Source of the DNA: Mesorhizobium qingshengii
GTDB lineage: Bacteria > Pseudomonadota > Alphaproteobacteria > Rhizobiales > Rhizobiaceae
Direction: 5' to 3'
Length of the DNA stretch: 64,000 nucleotides
Assembly (NCBI RefSeq): GCF_900103325.1
Contig: NZ_FMXM01000008.1
Coordinates: 1 to 64,000, forward strand
Part shown: positions 27,083-35,173 of the stretch, piece by piece
How positions within the stretch are numbered: position 1 is the stretch's first letter
Layout: each line of letters begins with the position of its first letter
Program-made: the position numbers and the translations under genes
Notes under the pieces: generated by a model
Told to the model about the DNA's origin: nothing
The model's input: the letters and a program-made list of their open reading frames with translations, nothing else
The model's database searches: none

Positions 27083-27098
27083 TTGAACATTCATTCAG
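27083..27098. promoter_or_regulatory. Operator 3 of the TTGAAY-N4-RTTCAA family (central divergent promoter)
   Basis: TTGAACATTCATTCAG, matching operator 1 in 13 of 16 positions, between the methyltransferase operon (start 26996) and the flavoenzyme operon (start 27199). It can control both, including the regulator's own operon. Confidence 0.68.
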
Positions 27099-27198
27099 AA
27101 TAGCTGGACAAAATGGCGAGCGGCGTGCCAAAATTCCGCGTATTCGGGGACAGATCGCGCAAAAATGAAATGGCGGCGGATAGGATGAGCGGGCCAGA

Positions 27199-28818
27199 AT
27201 GAAAGTTTGGGATGCGATCATCATCGGCGGCGGACATAACGGCCTGGTCAACGCCTGCTATCTGCAGCGCGCCGGGCTCGATGTGCTGGTCGTCGAGAAG
27301 AATGACTGGGTCGGCGGTGCCGCCACCAGTAGGGAATTGACGCCGGGCTTCCTCTACTCCAACTGCTCCTATGTCTGTTCGTTGTTCCGCCCCGAGATCA
27401 TGCGCGACCTTGAATTGCCGCGCTTCGGCCTGCAGGTCATCGCCTATGAGGGCGGCGCGGTGTTCACCCGCGACGGCGACTACCTCGCCAACTACCGTGA
27501 TCACGACGCGCACCGGCGCGAATTCGCCCGCTTTTCCAAGCGCGATGCCGAAGCCTATGACCGCTACGCCCGCGACGTGACGCGGCAGTGCCGCTTCATC
27601 CAGCCTCTCTTGATGCGCACCGCTCCCGACCCGACAAGCTTGCGGCCGCGCGACCTCGGCGAGCTTCTCTATCTCGGCAAGAAATTCGCCGGACTGTCGG
27701 CGCAGGAAATGGCCCTGACACTGCGCTTCTGGACCATGTCGATCTCGGAATTCCTCGACGAGTATTTCGAGACCGATGTGATCAAGGCGAACTTCGCTTT
27801 GTCCGGCATCATCGGCACCGCGCTCGGGCCGATGTCACCCGGCACCGCCTACGTGCTGCTGCACCACTACATGGGTGAGGTCGATGGCTCGGTCGGCGCC
27901 TGGGGCTATGCGCGCGGCGGCATGGGCGCGGTGACCAAGGCGCTGGCCGCATCCTTCAAGTCGTCGGGCGGAACCATCCGCACGGGCGCCGAGGTCGACC
28001 ATGTGCTGGTCAGCAGGGGCAAGGCCAGGGGCGTCGTGCTGGCCGGCGGCGAGGAGGTCCATGGCAAGCTCGTCGTCTCCAATGCCGACGTGAAGCGCAC
28101 CTTCCTGAAGCTGATCGAGGAGAAGGAACTGCCCGACATCTTCCTGCGCCGGGTCAGAAACTTCAAGATCCGCGGCTCGTCCGGCAAGGTCAACATCGCG
28201 CTCGATTCGCTGCCGGAATTCCCGGCGCTGCCGAAGGATTCGCCGGTCTATCGCGGCGACATGCATTTCACCGATTCGATGGAGCGCATGGAGCGCGCCT
28301 ATGACGATTGGAAAGCCGGGCGCTGGTCGGCCGATCCCTTCCTCGACATGGTCATCCCGACGACGCTCGACCCGACCATGGCGCCGCCTGGCAAACACTT
28401 CATGAGCTGCTTCGTGCAATACGCGCCGCCAAAGGTGAACGGCCGCGAATGGACCGATGCCGACCGCGACGGCTTCGCCGAAAGCGTGATCGCGCAGATC
28501 GCGGACTATTCGCCCGGCTTCCGCGACCGCATCGTCCACATGGAGGTTCGCACCCCGCGCGAGATCGAGGCCGAGGTCGGCCTCACCGAAGGCAACATCT
28601 TCCAAGGCGAACTGACCTTCGACCAGCTGCTGTTCAACCGCCCGGTGCCGGGCTACGCGCAGTACCGCTCTCCGGTCGGTGGCCTCTATATGTGCGGCTC
28701 CTCGACCCATCCCGGCGGCGGCGTCATGGGTGCGCCCGGCCGCAATGCCGCCGCCGAGATCCTGCGCGACCTCGCCAAGTCCACCTCGCATATGAGCCCG
28801 GCCCATGACGTCATTTGA
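27199..28818 (+). CDS. FAD/NAD(P)-dependent oxidoreductase, phytoene-desaturase (CrtI/PYROXD2) type, copy A
   Basis: 539 residues. The N-terminal FAD motif is [21 protein letters not shown] with [11 protein letters not shown]; the C-terminal FAD-contact block is [20 protein letters not shown]. The fold oxidises C-C or C-N bonds. Start ATG 27199. It shares the same motifs with the next gene (copy B), which starts within its last 14 bases. Copy A has a longer N-terminal half with a Cys-rich stretch ([14 protein letters not shown]). Confidence 0.9.
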   Translation: MKVWDAIIIGGGHNGLVNACYLQRAGLDVLVVEKNDWVGGAATSRELTPGFLYSNCSYVCSLFRPEIMRDLELPRFGLQVIAYEGGAVFTRDGDYLANYRDHDAHRREFARFSKRDAEAYDRYARDVTRQCRFIQPLLMRTAPDPTSLRPRDLGELLYLGKKFAGLSAQEMALTLRFWTMSISEFLDEYFETDVIKANFALSGIIGTALGPMSPGTAYVLLHHYMGEVDGSVGAWGYARGGMGAVTKALAASFKSSGGTIRTGAEVDHVLVSRGKARGVVLAGGEEVHGKLVVSNADVKRTFLKLIEEKELPDIFLRRVRNFKIRGSSGKVNIALDSLPEFPALPKDSPVYRGDMHFTDSMERMERAYDDWKAGRWSADPFLDMVIPTTLDPTMAPPGKHFMSCFVQYAPPKVNGREWTDADRDGFAESVIAQIADYSPGFRDRIVHMEVRTPREIEAEVGLTEGNIFQGELTFDQLLFNRPVPGYAQYRSPVGGLYMCGSSTHPGGGVMGAPGRNAAAEILRDLAKSTSHMSPAHDVI

Positions 28819-30370
28819 TGCCATCATCATCGGCGGCGGCCACAACGGTCTCGTCACTGCTGCCACGCTGGCGAAAGCCGGCCGCAAGGTGCTGGTGCTG
28901 GAAGCTGGTCGCGAAGTCGGCGGCGCCGCGCGCACCGAGGAATTCGCACCTGGCTTTCGCGTCTCCTCAGTCGCCCATCTGCTGAACCGGCTGCACCCCG
29001 AAATGGTCAAGACCCTGGAGCTTGAGAAACACGGATTGCAATTCGCTCGCGCCGACTTCATGCCGTCGGTTGCGCTGTCGAAGGACGGCCCGCCGCTTGT
29101 CCTGCATGGCGCCTATGGCGAGGTGCTGACCGGCGCCAGCGCGTCCGAGCAATCCGCCTGGAAGGAATTGCGCGCGCAGTTGCTGCGCTATGCCGGCATA
29201 TTGAAACCGTTCCTCTCCCGCCGGCCGCCCGATCTCGCCGGCATGTCGCTGCTCGATACTGCTTCGCTCGGCCAGACCACGCTGACGCTGAAGAAACTCG
29301 GCAAGGAAGACATGCGCGACTTCCTGCGCGTACTCCTGATGAACGTGGCCGACCTGCTCGACGAGCAGCTTGCCGATATCAGGCTGAAAGGCCTGCTCGC
29401 CTTCGATGCGACGCTTGGCAGCCATCTCGGCCCGCGCTCGCCGACCTCACTGCTCGGCCTCTACTCTCGCCTGGCCGGCGAGACCGCCGGAGCGGCCGGA
29501 GCGCAGGCACTGCCACAAGGCGGCATGGGCGCGGTGATCGCCGCCATCCGCGCCGCGGCGGAAAAGGCAGGCGTGGTGACCCGCGCATCGGCTCCGGTGG
29601 CAAAGATCATCATCGAGAAAGGCCGCGCCGTCGGCGTCGCGCTCGACAGCGGCGAAGTGCTGCGCGCCAGGACCATCGTCTCGGCGATCAATCCGGCGAC
29701 CACCTTCCTCGACCTTGTCGGGCCGCGCGAGATCGACACAGGGTTCATGCGCAAGGTGAAAAACATCCGCATGAAGGGCGATGCGGCCAAGCTCAATCTG
29801 GCGCTCGACCGGCCACCGCAATTCACTGGCGTCGATGCCGCCGGCCACAGGGGCCGGCTGGTCATCGCCCCCTCGCCCGATCACGTCGAGCGCGCCTTCA
29901 ACCCATGCAAATACGGTGAGTTCTCGCCCGAACCGGTGATGGAGATCACGCTGCCCAGCCTCGCCGACCCGTCGCTCGCGCCGAGCGGCGCCTGCGTGTT
30001 GTCGGCGGTGGTGCAATACGCGCCCTACGGGTTGAAGGAAGGCTGGGACGCCGGCAAGCCGAAATTCCTCCAGGCGATCATGGCTCAGCTCGAAGCCTAT
30101 GCTCCCGGCATCGGCAAATGCGTTGTCCATGCCGAGTTTTTGACGCCAGCCGACATCGAGGTGCGCTATCGCATGCCGGGTGGCCACTGGCACCATGGCG
30201 AATTGCAGGCCGACCAGATGCTGATCTCGCGGCCGGTCTCCGGCTGGTCCGGCTACGACACACCGATCGAAGGGTTGTTTCTTGCCGGGGCCGGCTCGCA
30301 TCCGGGTGGCGGTGTTTCCGGTGCACCTGGCCTCAACGCCGCGCGACGCATCATCGCGATGAAAGGGTGA
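28805..30370 (+). CDS. FAD/NAD(P)-dependent oxidoreductase, phytoene-desaturase (CrtI/PYROXD2) type, copy B
   Basis: 521 residues with [21 protein letters not shown] near the N-terminus and FLAGAGSHPGGGVSGAPGLN near the C-terminus. Start ATG 28805 overlaps copy A by 14 bases. The two copies share FAD motifs and the proline/glycine-rich end but diverge in the substrate domain, suggesting consecutive steps or a heterodimer. The GcvT-like gene follows after 2 bases. Confidence 0.9.
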   Translation: MTSFDAIIIGGGHNGLVTAATLAKAGRKVLVLEAGREVGGAARTEEFAPGFRVSSVAHLLNRLHPEMVKTLELEKHGLQFARADFMPSVALSKDGPPLVLHGAYGEVLTGASASEQSAWKELRAQLLRYAGILKPFLSRRPPDLAGMSLLDTASLGQTTLTLKKLGKEDMRDFLRVLLMNVADLLDEQLADIRLKGLLAFDATLGSHLGPRSPTSLLGLYSRLAGETAGAAGAQALPQGGMGAVIAAIRAAAEKAGVVTRASAPVAKIIIEKGRAVGVALDSGEVLRARTIVSAINPATTFLDLVGPREIDTGFMRKVKNIRMKGDAAKLNLALDRPPQFTGVDAAGHRGRLVIAPSPDHVERAFNPCKYGEFSPEPVMEITLPSLADPSLAPSGACVLSAVVQYAPYGLKEGWDAGKPKFLQAIMAQLEAYAPGIGKCVVHAEFLTPADIEVRYRMPGGHWHHGELQADQMLISRPVSGWSGYDTPIEGLFLAGAGSHPGGGVSGAPGLNAARRIIAMKG

Positions 30371-30372
30371 CC

Positions 30373-31632
30373 ATGGCCCGGCAAATCAGGAAGAAGCCCG
30401 CTTCAAAGACAGCCAACACGGTTGTTTCGGCACGCATCGCTGCCCAGGGCCATTTCCGCACCCTGCGTCTCGGTACGCCGTTCCAGCCGCGCATCAATGC
30501 GCTGGCCAGAACCCAGGACTGGTACAATTGGGCCGGCTACCGCGCGCCGCATTCGCTGTGGGACGAGGAACTCGAATACTTCGCCATCCGCAGCCAAGCC
30601 GCCCTGTTCGACATTTCGCCGATGACGAAGTACCGAATCGAAGGGCCGGACGCCGAGGCCTTGCTCAACCGCGTCACCCTGCGCGATGTCGCCAAGCTCA
30701 AGCCCGGCCGAGTCCACTATACGGCGTGGTGCGACGACGAGGGTTTCGTCCTCGACGACGGCACGCTGTTCCGGCTTTCGCCGACACGCTTCCGGCTGTG
30801 TTCGCAGGAGCGGCATCTGCCCTGGCTCCTCGACAGCGCCATTGGCTTCGATGTGACGGTCGAAGAGGAAACCGAGGCCGTCGCCGGGCTCGCCCTGCAA
30901 GGTCCGACATCCTTCGCCGTGCTGCGGGATGCCGGTTTCGCCGGCGTCGAGAAGCTCAGAATATTCGACCTCGCCGATTTCCCGCATGACGGTGGCATCG
31001 TCACCATTTCACGCACCGGCTTCACCGGCGATCTCGGCTACGAACTGTTCGTTTCGGCCGACAAGGCGCTGAGCCTGTGGGACCGGCTGATGATTGCGGG
31101 CGAACTGCGCGGCATCCGCGCCATCGGCTACACCGCGCTCAACCGCGCCCGGCTCGAAGCCGGACTGATCGTCGCCAATGCGGATTTCACCACCGCCGAG
31201 CACGCCATCCGCGCCGACCGCCTGCGCATGCCTGACGAAATCGGTCTCGGCTTCATGATCGATCTGGAAAAAGGCCATTTCAACGGCCGCCGTGCCATTC
31301 TCGAAGCGCGCGCAAAGCGCAAGCTGCGCCATGTGCTGGTTGGGCTGGAAATCGAAGGCAATATCCCGGCCGAACATGCCATCGTCTACTACAAGAAAAG
31401 CCAGGAGGTCGGCCTGGTCAGCGCCGCCATGTGGTCGCCGATGGCCAAGCGCAACATCGCCATCGCCTCGCTGGAGCGGCCGTTCGGTGATACCATCGCC
31501 GAGGACCTCTGGGTCGAGATCTACGCCATGCGCGAGCTGCAATATCAGAAGCTGATGAAGCGGGCCAAGGTGGTGGCGCGGCCCTTCATCAGGCTTGACC
31601 GCCGGACCGCCAATCCGCCGGCGGACTTCTGA
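30373..31632 (+). CDS. GcvT-like aminomethyltransferase family protein
   Basis: 419 residues. It contains the glycine-cleavage T-protein fold: the N-terminal domain with SQAALFDISPMTKYRIEGPD, and the tetrahydrofolate-domain segment ISRTGFTGDLGYELFV, plus IGYTALNRARLEAGL. Family members move a one-carbon unit or methyl group to tetrahydrofolate (T-protein, DmdA, sarcosine and dimethylglycine oxidase domains). Start ATG 30373 with GAAAGGG upstream. It would fit as the acceptor for methyl groups removed by the Rieske enzyme or the flavoenzymes. Specificity is inferred. Confidence 0.88.
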   Translation: MARQIRKKPASKTANTVVSARIAAQGHFRTLRLGTPFQPRINALARTQDWYNWAGYRAPHSLWDEELEYFAIRSQAALFDISPMTKYRIEGPDAEALLNRVTLRDVAKLKPGRVHYTAWCDDEGFVLDDGTLFRLSPTRFRLCSQERHLPWLLDSAIGFDVTVEEETEAVAGLALQGPTSFAVLRDAGFAGVEKLRIFDLADFPHDGGIVTISRTGFTGDLGYELFVSADKALSLWDRLMIAGELRGIRAIGYTALNRARLEAGLIVANADFTTAEHAIRADRLRMPDEIGLGFMIDLEKGHFNGRRAILEARAKRKLRHVLVGLEIEGNIPAEHAIVYYKKSQEVGLVSAAMWSPMAKRNIAIASLERPFGDTIAEDLWVEIYAMRELQYQKLMKRAKVVARPFIRLDRRTANPPADF

Positions 31633-31634
31633 CC

Positions 31635-31910
31635 ATGGCCGACGAAGCCGACAAGCAGCAAGAAGATGGGCAGCAAGAGGATGGCGAAGCCGCCGAACAG
31701 TGGGAGCTGGTCAACACCCCGCTTGGCGAGAAATGGTCTGGCCGCACACGCTATGCCGCCGCCATGTTCTTCTACAAGCGCGGCGAGATGAGCGCCGAAA
31801 CGCTCGAGGTCTACCGCATCTGCGCGCGGCTCGATTCGGAAAATCCGCTGCCGATCATCCGCGACCGCGGCATCGGCAGGGACTGGCTCAGAAGAATCGG
31901 TTTCGAATAG
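31635..31910 (+). CDS. Small conserved-looking protein of unknown function at operon end
   Basis: 91 residues starting two bases after the GcvT-like stop, so co-transcribed. The N-terminal 20 residues are acidic and repetitive (QQEDGQQEDGE). The rest is a compact domain (TRYAAAMFFYKRGEMSAETL then EVYRICARLDSENPLPIIRD) ending IGRDWLRRIGFE. No family recognised; it may be an accessory subunit of the preceding enzymes. Confidence 0.8.
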   Translation: MADEADKQQEDGQQEDGEAAEQWELVNTPLGEKWSGRTRYAAAMFFYKRGEMSAETLEVYRICARLDSENPLPIIRDRGIGRDWLRRIGFE

Positions 31911-31920
31911 CGCTTACCCG

Positions 31921-32979
31921 CTACCCAATTGTCTTTTCCAGCACGCTTAGCCAGTTGCGGTAGGCGATCTTCTCGATCAGAGCGCGGCCGAAGCCACGCG
32001 CCGCCAATGCGTCGATGAGCTTCGGCAGGCCGGCGACGTCGCCGATGACCGCCGGGATCATGGCGCCGTCGAAATCCGAGCCGAGGCCGACGCCGTCTTC
32101 ACCCAGCGCCTGCAGCAGCGAATCGACATGGCGTACCATGATGTCGAGGCTGGTGTCGGCATTCATGCGGCCGTCCTCGCGCAGGAACCCGGTGGCGAAG
32201 TTCAGCCCGACCATGCCGCCGGTTTCGCGGATCGCGCCGAGCTGCCAGTCGGTGAGATTGCGCGAATGGGTGCAGAGCGCATGCACGTTCGAATGGGTAG
32301 CCACCAGCGGCGCATCGCTGAGCGCGGCGACATCGCGAAAGCCCTTTTCGTTGAGATGCGAGAGGTCGATCATGATCTTCAGCTGGTTGCAGGCCTTGAC
32401 CAGTGCCTTGCCGGCATCCGTCAGGCCGGGCCCGGTGTCGGGCGAGGACGGAAAGCGGAACGGCACGCCGTGGCCGAAAGCATTCGGCCGGCTCCAGACG
32501 ATGCCGAGCGAGCGCAGGCCGGCGGCATGCAGCACGTCGAGCATGGTGAGCTCAGGATCGATCGCCTCGACCCCCTCGATGTGGAACACCGCCGCGATCG
32601 ACCCTTGCGTCATCGCGTCGCGCACATCGCCGGCGCTGCGGCAGACCGTCAACGCTCCGGCCCGTTCCAGCCTGAACAGGATGGAGGCCATCGCGATCGT
32701 CGAGTTGAGCGCATCGGCGCGCGGAACCTCGGGCGGCAACGGCTCGGTGTCGCTCGGCGCCAAGGGCACGGCACTGCGCCTGGTTTTCTCGACAGGCGGT
32801 GGAAAGATGGCGAACATGCCGCCGGCAAAGCCCCCAGCCTTGGCGCGCGGCAGGTCGATATGGCCGCCCGATTTCCCCTCAATGAACAACTTTTCGGCGT
32901 CCGTGTCCTTCGACTGGTAGAGCCTGAGCAACGTATCGTTGTGGCCGTCGAAGACGGGAACGAGGTCGGATTCGGTCAT
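31921..32979 (-). CDS. Membrane-dipeptidase-like protein (peptidase M19)
   Basis: 352 residues. The N-terminal zinc motif DGHNDTLLRL and the block HIEGVEAIDPELTMLDVLHA carry the metal ligands; further His residues are in MIDLSHLNEKG and VATHSNVHALC. It hydrolyses dipeptides or N-acylated amino acids with a zinc pair. No signal peptide, so cytoplasmic. Ribosome site not obvious. Convergent to the catabolic operon with 10 bases between stops; whether it is part of that pathway is not shown. Confidence 0.92.
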   Translation of the reverse strand: MTESDLVPVFDGHNDTLLRLYQSKDTDAEKLFIEGKSGGHIDLPRAKAGGFAGGMFAIFPPPVEKTRRSAVPLAPSDTEPLPPEVPRADALNSTIAMASILFRLERAGALTVCRSAGDVRDAMTQGSIAAVFHIEGVEAIDPELTMLDVLHAAGLRSLGIVWSRPNAFGHGVPFRFPSSPDTGPGLTDAGKALVKACNQLKIMIDLSHLNEKGFRDVAALSDAPLVATHSNVHALCTHSRNLTDWQLGAIRETGGMVGLNFATGFLREDGRMNADTSLDIMVRHVDSLLQALGEDGVGLGSDFDGAMIPAVIGDVAGLPKLIDALAARGFGRALIEKIAYRNWLSVLEKTIG

Positions 32980-33125
32980 GGGGGATCATTCGGTTCGTTT
33001 GTCGGCGCTGCGATCTATCATACTACTTAGGCAAGATGCGCGAGCCGCGCAAATGACAAAGCCATGCCGGCGGGATGACAGTCGCTTGTCGCGCCGTTTC
33101 CTGTCGGACGAATTCCGGCCGATCC

Positions 33126-33425
33126 CTATTGCTTCAGCACGTCGGCCCATTCCGGGTGACGTCGGAACTGCGCGTTGGCGAACGGGCAGAGCGGAATGAT
33201 CTTCTTGCCCGCCGCACGTGCATCCTCGACGGCGCGGGTGACGAGCCGAAGCCCGGCACCCTGGCCACGAAATGCGTCCGGCACTTCGGTATGGTCGATG
33301 ATGATCTGGTGCTCGCCAATCTTGGTGAAGGTCATCTCGGCCTCGGCGCCATTAGGCCCGCGCAGGAGGTAGCGACCCTTGGAACCGCGATCCTCCAGTT
33401 CGACCTCGGGCAGTTGATCCGGCAT
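33126..33425 (-). CDS. Short GNAT-family N-acetyltransferase (YjdJ-like)
   Basis: 99 residues, matching the short GNAT subfamily. It has the acetyl-CoA loop HTEVPDAFRGQGAGLRLV and the C-terminal PLCPFANAQFRRHPEW, a signature seen in one-domain acetyltransferases. Start ATG 33425. It follows the hydrolase gene by 2 bases and is likely in its operon. The substrate is unknown. Confidence 0.88.
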   Translation of the reverse strand: MPDQLPEVELEDRGSKGRYLLRGPNGAEAEMTFTKIGEHQIIIDHTEVPDAFRGQGAGLRLVTRAVEDARAAGKKIIPLCPFANAQFRRHPEWADVLKQ

Positions 33426-33427
33426 CG

Positions 33428-34048
33428 CTACACTCCTTGGGTGGCACCGGCAAAAAGCCGCCGTGCCGCTTCGATCTCGTTTGGCCGCACCTCGTGCCCG
33501 CCTTCATGCCACTCGACTGTGACATCGGCGCCGTCGGCACGCAAATAGGCTTCGAGCCGCGTGGTCAGGTTCGGCGGGCAGATTGGATCGCGCTTGCCGG
33601 CGGTCACCAGAATATGGCGGCCGGCGAGGCTGCCCTCGACCTGCGGCTCGAACGGGATCAGCGGATGCATCAGCGCCGTGGCGTCGAACAGCAATGGCGC
33701 GGCAAACACCACCGAGGCCAGGACGTTGGCGCCGTTGGAATAGCCAAGGCCCAGCACCGCCGACGGCTTCGCCGCCTCGACATGCGCCTTGACGAAGCCC
33801 GCCATCTTGTCCGTCGCCCGCGCTAGATCGCCCATGTCGTAGACGCCCTCGCCGGTGCGGCGGAAGAAGCGCGCGGCGCCATGTTCGGAAACATCGCCGC
33901 GCGGCGAGATGATGGTTGCCTGGGGCGCGAGATCGCGCCCCAGCGACAAAAGCTGGTTCTCGTCGGCCCCGGTGCCATGGAAGACGAAGAGCAGCGGACC
34001 GCCCGGCGAACCGGGCAGCAGCTTGTGGATGTAAGCGTCCTTGCTCAT
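33428..34048 (-). CDS. Alpha/beta hydrolase, phospholipase/carboxylesterase type (MhqD-like)
   Basis: 206 residues. The oxyanion loop is FVFHGTGADENQL, the nucleophile elbow is GLGYSNGANV (Ser), and the C-terminal Asp/His region is GKRDPICPP and EWHEGGHEV. In Bacillus, MhqD sits with a ring-cleavage dioxygenase in quinone detoxification; the same pairing occurs here with the VOC gene 4 bases upstream. Start ATG 34048. Confidence 0.9.
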   Translation of the reverse strand: MSKDAYIHKLLPGSPGGPLLFVFHGTGADENQLLSLGRDLAPQATIISPRGDVSEHGAARFFRRTGEGVYDMGDLARATDKMAGFVKAHVEAAKPSAVLGLGYSNGANVLASVVFAAPLLFDATALMHPLIPFEPQVEGSLAGRHILVTAGKRDPICPPNLTTRLEAYLRADGADVTVEWHEGGHEVRPNEIEAARRLFAGATQGV

Positions 34049-34052
34049 GGCT

Positions 34053-34985
34053 TCAGCCTTCCAGCTTCTGCAGATGCTGCTCGAGGTAGGGCCGCAGGTG
34101 CTGGTGCTGCGTCGGCAGTTTCAGCGCCTCGCCGAGATGAGCGGTATCCTCATCGCGATCGAAACCCGGCTCGTTGGTGGCGACCTCGAACAGCACGCCG
34201 CCCGGCGTGCGGAAATAGATCGCCCAGAAATAATCGCGATCGATCACCGGCGTCACCTGGTAGCCGGTGTCCATCAACGCCTTGCGCACTTCGAGCTGCT
34301 TGGCGCGGTTCTCGACGGCGAAGGCGACATGGTGGACGGAGCCGGCACCGAGACCGGCGAAAGCCGCACCCGGCAGCGATTCGATGTCGACGATATCGGC
34401 GCCGTTGCCGTTCTTCACCGCCAACCGCCTGACATTGCCCGACTTGTCGACCTCCTCGTAGCCCATGAACTTAAGCAGCTCTTCCGTGGCGCCGCCGTCC
34501 TTCAGCCGGAGCGACACGGAATGAAAGCCGCGGATCGCCTCGTCGGTAGGAATGCCGCCCTTTGCCCACGGCACCCTGGCGTCGGCCTTGTCCTCGACCA
34601 GCGCGAAGTCATCGCCATCGGGACCGGCAAAGGCCAGGCGCTTCTCGCCGAACGTCTCTCCGCGCGACAGGCCGGTGACGCCTTCATCGGCGAAACGCTT
34701 TTCCCAATAGGCGAGCGTGCCCTCAGGCACGGAGTAGACGGTGGTGCCGACCTCGCCGACGCCATGACGGCCCTTGCCGATATTCGGAAACGGAAAATAC
34801 GTCATCACCGAACCCGGCGTGCCGGCCTCGTCGCCATAGTAGAGGTGGTAGACGTCGGGCGCATCGAAATTGACTGTCTTTTTGACCCGGCGCTGGCCGA
34901 GTTTTCCGGCAAAGAACTCGTTGTTCTGGCGCGCATCCCTGGCCATCGAGGTCACGTGATGCAGGCCCTTGATCTGGTCGAGCAT
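34053..34985 (-). CDS. Ring-cleaving dioxygenase, VOC superfamily (MhqA/MhqO-like)
   Basis: 310 residues, two VOC modules. Metal ligand regions include IKGLHHVTSMARDARQNNEF, SVHHVAFAVENRAKQLE and the C-terminal GGVLFEVATNEPGF. The Fe2+-dependent family opens hydroquinone-type rings. Start ATG 34985 after the unused upstream frame. Operon with the MhqD-like hydrolase and GNAT gene; probably a quinone or electrophile resistance unit. Its promoter region is shared with the sulfatase gene. Confidence 0.9.
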   Translation of the reverse strand: MLDQIKGLHHVTSMARDARQNNEFFAGKLGQRRVKKTVNFDAPDVYHLYYGDEAGTPGSVMTYFPFPNIGKGRHGVGEVGTTVYSVPEGTLAYWEKRFADEGVTGLSRGETFGEKRLAFAGPDGDDFALVEDKADARVPWAKGGIPTDEAIRGFHSVSLRLKDGGATEELLKFMGYEEVDKSGNVRRLAVKNGNGADIVDIESLPGAAFAGLGAGSVHHVAFAVENRAKQLEVRKALMDTGYQVTPVIDRDYFWAIYFRTPGGVLFEVATNEPGFDRDEDTAHLGEALKLPTQHQHLRPYLEQHLQKLEG

Positions 34986-35173
34986 TGTCTTGCTCCTTCC
35001 CTTGGTGCTTGTGCGGCCCTCGCCGCTGTCCACGCCAATATGAGAACGCGACAGCTTGCGGCAAAGGCGGCAAACACAGAATGGACTGTGCTTATAAGGT
35101 GAACAATCAACAGGAATTTGTTCACCAATCCAATAACAGGTCCGGGCTTGCGCCGACGCCAAAATTCGGTTCC

